Assembly (NCBI RefSeq): GCF_030345095.1
Contig: NZ_CP128360.1
Span: 4,588,001 to 4,652,000, forward strand
Origin: Solwaraspora sp. WMMA2056
GTDB lineage: Bacteria; Actinomycetota; Actinomycetes; Mycobacteriales; Micromonosporaceae
Direction of reading: 5' to 3'
DNA length: 64,000 nt
Shown: piece after piece, positions 49,649 through 56,269 of the stretch
Layout of the letters: the number at the start of each line of letters is the position of its first letter
Position numbering within the stretch: position 1 is the stretch's first letter
Made by a program: the position numbers and the translations under genes
Notes under the pieces: generated by a model
Told to the model about the DNA's origin: nothing
The model's input: the letters and a program-made list of their open reading frames with translations, nothing else
Database searches by the model: none

Positions 49649-50140
49649 TCAGTCGGTGACCCTGGCGATGAAGGCCGCGACGTTCGCCACGGTCCGGGCG
49701 ACCTTCTCCTCCAGGGTGAGCGACTCGTGCAGCCGCGCGCCCGCGCCGGCGTCCTTCCTGCCCCGTACGTACAGCGAGCAGGACAGGTCGCTGCACAGAT
49801 AGGTGCCGACCGAGTTGCCGGCCTGCCCGGACCGGCCCGCCTTCGCCGCGACCATCAGCGACACCCCGGACACCGGCGCGGTCAGACAGATCGAGCACAT
49901 GCTGCGCCGCCGCTGGGTGGTCGACGGCGTGGGGCAGCGCAGCGCCACCGCCACCGGCCGCTGCCCCAGCTCGGTGACGAGGTAGGCCCGCTCGGGCGAC
50001 TGCGGGTCACGCCAGCCGAGGAAGTCCAGCTCCGGCCACGGCCGGCCAGCCAGATCACGCGGGACGTGCAGACGCTTCGTCTCGCCCTTGGTGCAGTTCA
50101 CGAACGCGGCACGGATCTCCCGCTCACTCAGTGGGGTCAT
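49649..50140 (-). CDS. FBP-domain (FusB-type) zinc-finger protein
   Basis: 163 residues. N-terminal helical part (SEREIRAAFVNCTKGETKRLHVPRDL), DFLGWRDPQSPERAYLV, then a treble-clef zinc finger with RRSMCSICLTAP and YLCSDLSCSLYVRGRK (four Cys). This matches the FBP/FusB C-terminal domain; FusB binds EF-G and protects it from fusidic acid, while most actinobacterial members are untested. ATG 50140. A perfect 9-5-9 palindrome lies just upstream, between it and the divergent TetR gene, so ligand-induced expression is likely. Confidence 0.88.
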   Translation of the reverse strand: MTPLSEREIRAAFVNCTKGETKRLHVPRDLAGRPWPELDFLGWRDPQSPERAYLVTELGQRPVAVALRCPTPSTTQRRRSMCSICLTAPVSGVSLMVAAKAGRSGQAGNSVGTYLCSDLSCSLYVRGRKDAGAGARLHESLTLEEKVARTVANVAAFIARVTD

Positions 50141-50155
50141 ACCGGGCAGGCTAGT

Positions 50156-50178
50156 TTTGCCTAAAGGTGTTAGGCAAA
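50156..50178. promoter_or_regulatory. TetR operator between FBP and tetR genes
   Basis: TTTGCCTAA-AGGTG-TTAGGCAAA, perfect 9-base arms. It lies 15 bases upstream of the FBP start and 13 bases upstream of the tetR start, so one repressor dimer could shut both genes. Confidence 0.82.
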
Positions 50179-50191
50179 TGGATAATGGGTC

Positions 50192-50791
50192 ATGGATTCG
50201 GTGTGGGAGGGGGACGTCGCGGTGCCACGTGCGGGGCTGACTACCGAGAAGGTGACCACGGCCGGGGCGGAGCTGGCCGATGAGGTCGGGTTCGACCAGG
50301 TCACCGTCTCCGCGCTGGCCCGCCGCTTCGGCGTCACCGTCGCCAGCCTGTACTCACACGTCCGCAGCGGCCACGACCTCAGGACCCGGATCGCTCTGCT
50401 CGCCCTCGCCGAGCTCGCAGACCGGGCCAGCGACGCCGCCGCCGGCCGCTCGGGCAAGGACGCGTTGACCGCGATCGCCGACGCGTACCGGAACTACGCC
50501 CGCGAACACCCCGGTCGTTACGCCGCAGCCAGGCTGCGGCTCGATCCGACCACCGCCGCAGCCAGCGCCGGTGCTCGGCACAGCCGGTTGCTCCGCGCGG
50601 TACTGCGCGGCTACGAGCTGCCCGAGCCGGAGCAGACCCATGCCGTACGGCTGCTCGGTGGTGCCATCCACGGCTACATCAGCCTGGAAACCGGCGGCGG
50701 ATTCGACCACAGCGACCCCGACCCGCAGGAGAGCTGGTCGCGCGCTCTGGACGCGCTCGACGCCCTGCTGCACAACTGGCCGAGGCGCTGA
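50192..50791 (+). CDS. TetR-family regulator (WHG-type C-terminal domain)
   Basis: 199 residues. Helix-turn-helix VTTAGAELADEVGFDQVTVSALARRFGVTVASLYSHVRSGHDLRTRIAL (20-67), and a ligand domain with the Trp/His/Gly pattern: GYELPEPEQTHAVRLLGGAIHGYISLETGGGFDHSDPDPQESWSRALDAL, typical of the TetR_C WHG type. ATG 50192; GTG 50201-type alternatives exist. Divergent from the FBP-domain gene with a perfect operator in the 51-base gap, so it most likely represses that gene and itself. Confidence 0.92.
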   Translation: MDSVWEGDVAVPRAGLTTEKVTTAGAELADEVGFDQVTVSALARRFGVTVASLYSHVRSGHDLRTRIALLALAELADRASDAAAGRSGKDALTAIADAYRNYAREHPGRYAAARLRLDPTTAAASAGARHSRLLRAVLRGYELPEPEQTHAVRLLGGAIHGYISLETGGGFDHSDPDPQESWSRALDALDALLHNWPRR

Positions 50792-50836
50792 CACCGGGGG
50801 CCGATCCGAGCGCCGTCACCGGCCCGAAGGGTGTCG

Positions 50837-51184
50837 CTAGGGCCCATTGGCCGACTCCACACGGATGATGAGCTGCTTGAGTCGCGCGACCTCGTCGGTG
50901 AGCGCGCTGCGCCCGGCGGCGGTCAGCGTGATCCAGGTGCGGCCACGTCGACCCTCGTAGCCCTTTTCGATCTCGATCAGGCCGGCGGTTTCCAGGACGC
51001 TGAGGTGCCTGGAGAGATTGCCGGCCGTCAGCTCGAGATGGGTACGCAGGTATCCGAACTCGACCCTGCGTGCCTCGTGCGCGATGGTCAGGATGCCGAG
51101 CCGCGCCCGCTGGTGCACCACCTCGTCCAACCCGGTGACCGCGTGCCCGGCCTCAGGCTCCGGGGTGCCCGTCCCGGGCGTCAC
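50837..51184 (-). CDS. Winged-helix regulator (HTH_34/MarR-like)
   Basis: 115 residues. LDEVVHQRARLGILTIAHEARRVEFGYLRTHLELTAGNLSRHLSVLETAGLIEIEKGYEGRRGRTWITLTAAGRSAL is a single winged-helix domain of the short actinobacterial transcription regulator type (PF13601-like). GTG 51184 overlaps the stop of the upstream membrane-protein gene by 4 bases. Such regulators usually control the membrane gene they are paired with; a 14-base-arm palindrome at the start of that gene is the likely operator. Confidence 0.9.
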   Translation of the reverse strand: MTPGTGTPEPEAGHAVTGLDEVVHQRARLGILTIAHEARRVEFGYLRTHLELTAGNLSRHLSVLETAGLIEIEKGYEGRRGRTWITLTAAGRSALTDEVARLKQLIIRVESANGP

Positions 51185-51876
51185 CGATGCCGCCTGCGGG
51201 CGGCGGCGAAGAATCCGATCGCGCCGAGCAGCAGCGCCCCGCCGCTGACGACCTGCGGTAGCGCGAATCGGGCCTGAAGGCCCCAGCCCGCCGGTCCCCA
51301 GCCGGTGTTCATCGGCAGCACCAGCAGCACCAGGACCAGGTAGGCGAGGGTGAACAGCAGCAGTCCGAGGTTGCGCTCCAGCCGGGCCAGCACCAACAGC
51401 GCGATCCCGATCATGCCCCACGGTGCGACCAGCCGGTCCAGCACCAACCCCCAGTACGGGAGTGGCTGCATCCACTCCGGGTTGCTCGGAAAGTACAGGG
51501 ATGCGGCCACCCACGCGGCGGTGAACACGACGGTCGTCACGGCGCCGACGATCGCGTACGGCACGACGCGGGTGCCAAGGCCTCGCGTCCGGGCAGTCCG
51601 CACATAGCAGGCGGCGATCACCGCGTAGGCGAGCAGGAGCGCCAGTGGCCAGTAGTACAGAACGCCCCGCCGCGCGAATTCACAGCTGCCATCCGACTGA
51701 CAGCGCACGGTCATCCCGAGCCAGTCGAACGGGATCCCGACGAGGGTTACCGCGCCGAGTACCACCAGCGCGACCCAGGTCATCCGTTGGTCAAGGCGCA
51801 CCTGGTACGCCAGGGAGCGGACATCGGACAGCAGCCGGCGGGGATCGCCGCCGGCAGACAACGGCTCAGTGGTCAT
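51181..51876 (-). CDS. Membrane protein paired with winged-helix regulator
   Basis: 231 residues, six hydrophobic segments (WVALVVLGAVTLVGIPFDWL, VLYYWPLALLLAYAVIAACY, VVPYAIVGAVTTVVFTAAWVAASL, LGLLLFTLAYLVLVLLVLP and others). The first loop, GMTVRCQSDGSCEFARRG, has two cysteines and is probably outside. No family recognised beyond membership in regulator-linked membrane proteins. ATG 51876 (MTTEPLS) is chosen; the frame extends to 51942 across the palindrome. First gene of a two-gene operon. Confidence 0.8.
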   Translation of the reverse strand: MTTEPLSAGGDPRRLLSDVRSLAYQVRLDQRMTWVALVVLGAVTLVGIPFDWLGMTVRCQSDGSCEFARRGVLYYWPLALLLAYAVIAACYVRTARTRGLGTRVVPYAIVGAVTTVVFTAAWVAASLYFPSNPEWMQPLPYWGLVLDRLVAPWGMIGIALLVLARLERNLGLLLFTLAYLVLVLLVLPMNTGWGPAGWGLQARFALPQVVSGGALLLGAIGFFAAARRRHR

Positions 51877-51907
51877 GCCAATAGGTTTGCACAGCAAACC
51901 TATTGGC
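51877..51907. promoter_or_regulatory. Perfect palindromic operator touching the start codon
   Basis: Arms of 14 bases (GCCAATAGGTTTGC and complement) around ACA. The left arm abuts ATG 51876 on the minus strand, so a bound regulator would block initiation or the mRNA leader would form a hairpin. Most likely the site of the winged-helix regulator at 50837. Confidence 0.82.
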
Positions 51908-51941
51908 GCTAGTGCGAGATCGGGTCGAGTGTGCCGGGCCA

Positions 51942-51974
51942 CTATGTAGCGAAAGCACTAAGCTATGTAGCAAA
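51942..51974 (+). promoter_or_regulatory. Direct repeat upstream of the padR gene
   Basis: CTATGTAGCGAA at 51942 and CTATGTAGCAAA at 51963, exactly 21 bases apart (two helical turns), 31 bases before the chosen padR start. The spacing suggests same-face binding by a dimeric regulator. Confidence 0.5.
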
Positions 51975-52004
51975 CTTACCGAGGGGTCGGCTACGGTCCA
52001 TGAC

Positions 52005-52334
52005 GTGATAACCCCCGTACGCACCACCACAGCCGTGGTAACGGTCCTCGCCGCCCTGCTGGAGCAGCCCGACACCGACCGGTACGGCACCGACCTGATG
52101 CGGGCCACCGGCTACCCCAGCGGCACCCTGTACCCGATCCTGCACCGGCTGCAGAAGGCCGGCTGGGTCGACGCGGCCTGGGAGCAGATCGACCCGGTCG
52201 CCGCCGGACGTCCCGCCCGGCGCTACTACCGGCTCACCGCCGACGGTGCCGAAGCCGCCACCGCCGAAATCACCGCGCTGCGCCGGCAACTCGCCAAGGC
52301 ACAGCAGCCCACCACGAAGGTGCGGCCGGCATGA
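52005..52334 (+). CDS. PadR-family transcriptional regulator
   Basis: 109 residues, PadR winged helix: RTTTAVVTVLAALLEQPDTDRYGTDLMRATGYPSGTLYPILHRLQKAGWVDAAWEQIDPVAAGRPARRYYRLTADG. The G-x-L-Y-P-x-L-x-R-L-x-x-x-G-W block is the family signature. GTG 52005; no strong ribosome site. Its stop overlaps the start of a large membrane-protein gene by 4 bases, a common arrangement where the PadR protein controls the membrane partner. Confidence 0.93.
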   Translation: MITPVRTTTAVVTVLAALLEQPDTDRYGTDLMRATGYPSGTLYPILHRLQKAGWVDAAWEQIDPVAAGRPARRYYRLTADGAEAATAEITALRRQLAKAQQPTTKVRPA

Positions 52335-54256
52335 CCGCCCTCACCGACTGGTGCCTGCGGATCGCCGCGCGACGCTGGCCGGCCGACGTACGCCCCGACA
52401 TGCTCGCCCAGTGGCACGCCGAACTCGTCTGGCTGGCACAGCAGGGCCGACACGCCGAACGCCTCCGGTTCGCGGTCAGCCTGGCCTGCGCGTCGCCGGA
52501 CCTCGACGACGACCTGCCCCACGGATGGCGGGACGACCGGCCCGGATCAGACGCCGTGCTGCGGCCCGCAGCGGCCCTGCTGCTCATCGGCACAGCGGTG
52601 GTCGCCTTCGGCACACTCGCCCCGGTCGGTCTGCTGCTGGAGCAGATGTCCGGGACGTCGTTCGGCGACCCGGGCCAGCCGCTGCCCACCGGGGCGGTCG
52701 ACGCCGTACTCATGACGGTGTTCTGCCTGGTGGCCGGCCGCGCACTCGGCCGGCGGCTACCGATGGCGGCGACACGTTCCGGTCGGTTCGGACCGGCCGG
52801 CCCCGCCGCGTACGCCGCCGTGCCGGTCGCCGTCGCGTTCGTCCTCGGTTCGCTGACCAGCCTGACCGCGCCGTCGCTGACGGCACTGGCGATCGCCGCA
52901 CTCGGCTGGACGGCCGCCACCGCCACCCTGGCCATCGCGGTCGCCCGGCGGGCCGGCGGCACCCGGCGCGGCCGGGCGCTCGCGCTGGCGGCCTGCGGTG
53001 CCCCCGCAACGGCGGTGGCCGCCGTGCTTCCCGCCGTCTGGGTCGCCTCGCTGGCCACACCCGGCACCGGCCAGGTGCTGTCGTCGGTCGGCTGGTTCCT
53101 GATCCCGCTGGTCCCACTGGGCGCACTGGTGGTGGCCTACGGCTGGGCGGCGGCCCGACACCGGCCGCCGGTCGACGCCGCCGCAGCGGCGGCCGACGGA
53201 CACACCGCGACACCGGCCCGCGCGGCGACACCGGCCCCGGTCCTCGCCGCCGGTGTCGCCCTGCTCACGGCGGCGGTCACCTTCTGGGCGTACGCCGTCG
53301 CGGTGCTCACCCCGGCGATGCCCGCAGTGTCCGCCCGGGCCCCGATGCCCGGTGGCGACGGCGAGATCCACGTGTGGGTCGCCGAACTGCGGTGGGCCGC
53401 CATCGTGCTCGCCGGGTTGGCGCTGCTGACCGCCACCGCGCACCGGCGTCGGGCCGGATACGGTGCCGGCGCGCTGACCGGGATGCTGGTCGTCGCCGAC
53501 AGCGCGCTCGGCCGCACCGACCCGGACCTGCGGCTGCCGCTCGTCGTGGGGGCGCTCGCCGTCGGCGTGAGCTGGCTGCTCACCGGCCACCCCGGCCCCG
53601 CCACCCCCGCCGGGACCCGACGGCTGCGGCTGCGCCTCGGTACGGCGGCCGTCGCCGGCGCGGCCTGCGCACCCGTGCTGTTCGCCCAGGGCACCCCGGA
53701 GGTCAACCACGCGTTCCTGCCCGTCGGGCTGCCCGCCGGCACCGTCGCCGTGGCGGCCGGATTCGCGGTGCTCGCCGCCGTCGCCGCGCTCGCCGCCCGA
53801 TGTGACCGGCTGCCGCGCCCGGCGGCGGTGGCCCTGCTGGTGGCACCCACGGTGGCCCTGGCCGGGCTCGGCATCTATCTCGGCAACGGCGTGGACAGCA
53901 CCGTCCCGGTGTTCGCGGTCCTGCTGACGGTGCCGCTGGCGATGACCATGATCGGCGTGCTGCGGGACCGCAACCGCCACGCGGGCATGTGGTGGACGGC
54001 GACCGCGCTGTCCGCGTTGGCCACCCCACCGGTGATCTTCGTCGCCGCGGTGCTGCTGATGCCCGTCCCGTCGGCGCTGTTCGTCCTGGCCGGCACCGGC
54101 TACCCGGCGGACGGCGTCTCCGTCCTGCCGGCGATCGCGCTGATCGCCGTGCCGGTCGGTGCCGTCGTCGCCCACGCCGTCATGTCCCCGCCCGGCCAGC
54201 CGGCCACGGCCGACGACCCCCTGGTCGACCTGGCCGGGCGACCAGCGCCGGCCTGA
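52331..54256 (+). CDS. Large membrane protein coupled to padR
   Basis: 641 residues. A short cytoplasmic N-terminus (LTDWCLRIAARRWPADVRPDMLAQWHAEL, then FAVSLACASP) is followed by about fourteen membrane segments from residue 75 on, in Ala/Val/Leu-rich style. This N-terminal pattern recurs in actinobacterial membrane proteins located after PadR genes; I know no assigned function. ATG 52331 overlaps padR by 4 bases. No transporter signature (Walker, MFS loop) was found. Confidence 0.82.
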   Translation: MTALTDWCLRIAARRWPADVRPDMLAQWHAELVWLAQQGRHAERLRFAVSLACASPDLDDDLPHGWRDDRPGSDAVLRPAAALLLIGTAVVAFGTLAPVGLLLEQMSGTSFGDPGQPLPTGAVDAVLMTVFCLVAGRALGRRLPMAATRSGRFGPAGPAAYAAVPVAVAFVLGSLTSLTAPSLTALAIAALGWTAATATLAIAVARRAGGTRRGRALALAACGAPATAVAAVLPAVWVASLATPGTGQVLSSVGWFLIPLVPLGALVVAYGWAAARHRPPVDAAAAAADGHTATPARAATPAPVLAAGVALLTAAVTFWAYAVAVLTPAMPAVSARAPMPGGDGEIHVWVAELRWAAIVLAGLALLTATAHRRRAGYGAGALTGMLVVADSALGRTDPDLRLPLVVGALAVGVSWLLTGHPGPATPAGTRRLRLRLGTAAVAGAACAPVLFAQGTPEVNHAFLPVGLPAGTVAVAAGFAVLAAVAALAARCDRLPRPAAVALLVAPTVALAGLGIYLGNGVDSTVPVFAVLLTVPLAMTMIGVLRDRNRHAGMWWTATALSALATPPVIFVAAVLLMPVPSALFVLAGTGYPADGVSVLPAIALIAVPVGAVVAHAVMSPPGQPATADDPLVDLAGRPAPA

Positions 54257-54280
54257 ACCGGTCAGCTCACGGCTGGGCCG

Positions 54281-55285
54281 TCAGCGCAGGCTGAAACCGG
54301 CGGCCCAGCCGGTCAGGTCGGCCACGGTCACGTTGCCGCCACACAGCACCAGGCCGATCCGGGCGTGCGGGCCGACCTGGTCGACCACCCGGCGGGCCGC
54401 CGGCAGCAGACAGCCGGCGGCCGGCTCCGCCCACACCTTGGCGTGCTCGGCCAGCTCCACGCTGCCCCGCACCGCTTCGGCGTCGGACACCACCAGCACG
54501 TCGGTTACCAGCGTCGACACGTGGTCGAGGGTCAGCTGGGACACCATCGGCGCGCTCAGCGTGGTCACGATCGACGACAGGTCCACCGGCACCGGGGCAC
54601 AGGCCACGCGGGCCTGCGCCATCGCCTGCGCGCCGTCGGTCTCCACCCCCCAGATCCGGGTGCCCGGCGCGCGGGCGTGCAACGCGGCCGCCACCCCGGA
54701 GATCAACGCCCCACCGCCGATGCTGACCAGCACATCGGTCGGCGCGACCGCCGGGTCCGCGTCGGCTGCGTCAGCTGCCTCAGCGGCGAAGGCGTCGTCG
54801 GCGAACTCCAGACCGACGGTGCCCTGACCGGCGACCACGACCGGGTCGTCGAACGGGTGCACCAGCGTCAACCCGTCGGCACACAGCCGGTTCATCAGGT
54901 CGAACGCCGCGTCCATGCCGTCGACCAGCCGGACCGTCGCCCCGGCTGCGCGGGCGAGCTCGGTGGCCCGCGCCGGCGCGCTCGTCGGCATCACCACGGT
55001 CGCTTTCACATCCAGGGCCTGCGCCATCACCGCCACCGCGATGCCGTGGTTGCCGCCACTGACCGCCACCACACCAGCGGCGCGCTGCGCGTCGTCGAGG
55101 GTCAGCAGCTTCGACGCCGCACCCCGCGCCTTGAACGACCCGGTACGCTGCAGCAGCTCCAACTTCGCCGTCACCGGCACACCGAGCAGCTGCGACAGGC
55201 CCGGGCTGGGCACCGTCGGGGTCCGTACGACGTGACCGGCGATCCGCCGCGCCGCCGCCTCGATCTCCGCAAGCCCGATGATCAT
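54281..55285 (-). CDS. Serine/threonine dehydratase-like PLP enzyme
   Basis: 334-residue fold-type II PLP enzyme that deaminates serine or threonine, or racemises serine. PLP lysine in LELLQRTGSFKARGAASKLL (K near 50), SGGNHGIAVAVMAQ (phosphate-side Asn), GGGALISGVAAAL (phosphate cup) and LVLCGGNVTVADL (Cys/Gly near the pyridine N) are all present. ATG 55285 is preceded by GGGGGAGGACC. No ACT domain follows, so it is the short, catabolic type. Overall like IlvA-type ThrB/serine racemase-like proteins common in actinomycetes. Confidence 0.93.
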   Translation of the reverse strand: MIIGLAEIEAAARRIAGHVVRTPTVPSPGLSQLLGVPVTAKLELLQRTGSFKARGAASKLLTLDDAQRAAGVVAVSGGNHGIAVAVMAQALDVKATVVMPTSAPARATELARAAGATVRLVDGMDAAFDLMNRLCADGLTLVHPFDDPVVVAGQGTVGLEFADDAFAAEAADAADADPAVAPTDVLVSIGGGALISGVAAALHARAPGTRIWGVETDGAQAMAQARVACAPVPVDLSSIVTTLSAPMVSQLTLDHVSTLVTDVLVVSDAEAVRGSVELAEHAKVWAEPAAGCLLPAARRVVDQVGPHARIGLVLCGGNVTVADLTGWAAGFSLR

Positions 55286-55394
55286 CCGGTCCTCCCCCGT
55301 GTCTGCCATCCAGCGGCAACGCCCCAGTATGCCCGGCCGCGCAGCAGTCTCTGACCCGGCCCGACCCGGTCGGAGCCAGGTCCGACCGGCGCGC

Positions 55395-56183
55395 TCAGCG
55401 CACCGGTCGGGCTCCGGCGGCCTGGTCACGCAGCTCCCACCGCGTATAGCTGAACGTCAACCTGCGGGCGAGTACGTCCGGCGGGTGCTCGACGGTCAGC
55501 ATCGCGGCTGCGGTCCGCCCGTCGGTGAGACAGATGTCCGTACCGGCCGGCGGTTCGTACACGCCGTTGATCGTGCCGTCCCAGGTCTGCGGCGCGGCGT
55601 CCAGGCACCGGCGCACGGTGTGCTCGCCGGTCGCGCCGAGCACCGCCAACTCTCCACCGTCGAGCGCCGTCACCCGGTCCGCCCGCTGGGACAGCAACAG
55701 GTCCGCCCCGGCCAGGTGCTCACCGCCGAGCTGTCCGGTGTCCAGATCGACGGACTGGTGGTCGCCGAGCACGACACCGGTGCCGGTGCCGACCTCGACC
55801 CACCCCGGCGCCCCGGCCACCGTCGAACCGGTCTCGCGCAACGCCGCCGACGTCACCCCGATGGCGGCGGCGACCAGCAGCGCCGAGGCGATCACCGGCA
55901 GCCGGCGCGGTGCGCGCACCGGCGCTGTCGGATCCGCTGTCGGATCGGCTGTCGGATCGGCTGTCGGCGACGAGGGGTCGACGGCGTTGGCCGGCGGTCG
56001 CGACAACAGCCCCCAGATCTGCACGACGAGCGCCGCCACCCCGAGGAACACCGCCAGCACCCCGGCCCACTGGCTGGCCCGGTCGAGGCCCTGCGCCGCC
56101 AGGAACGCCACGAGGCCGACCAGCACCGCGGCCAGGACACCGGCCACGGCGAACAGGACGGGACCAGGTCGGCGGAAGGCCAT
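55395..56183 (-). CDS. Membrane protein of unknown function with PTAD repeat
   Basis: 262 residues. Two membrane segments near the N-terminus (VLFAVAGVLAAVLVGLVAFLAAQG, WAGVLAVFLGVAALVVQIWGLL), a linker with three PTAD tetrapeptides, a third segment (LPVIASALLVAAAIGVTSAAL) and an extracytoplasmic domain of 130 residues with two cysteines (VRRCLDAAP; DICLTDG) ending in TFSYTRWELRDQ. It resembles actinobacterial proteins that accompany NACHT- or effector-type systems, but none is present. ATG 56183, or 56192. Family not recognised. Confidence 0.78.
   Translation of the reverse strand: MAFRRPGPVLFAVAGVLAAVLVGLVAFLAAQGLDRASQWAGVLAVFLGVAALVVQIWGLLSRPPANAVDPSSPTADPTADPTADPTAPVRAPRRLPVIASALLVAAAIGVTSAALRETGSTVAGAPGWVEVGTGTGVVLGDHQSVDLDTGQLGGEHLAGADLLLSQRADRVTALDGGELAVLGATGEHTVRRCLDAAPQTWDGTINGVYEPPAGTDICLTDGRTAAAMLTVEHPPDVLARRLTFSYTRWELRDQAAGARPVR
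55924..55967. repeat. 12-bp tandem repeat inside the 55395 gene
   Basis: Three full copies and one partial copy of GCTGTCGGATCG-like 12-mers, encoding P-T-A-D repeats between two membrane segments. In frame, so copy number can vary without breaking the gene. Confidence 0.85.
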
Positions 56184-56269
56184 GCCGCCCATTGTGGCAG
56201 GTCCACTCACCACAGCCGATCCCGCAGACGGAGGCGGTCACCCACCCGCCGCCCCGAAGCACAGCCAGG

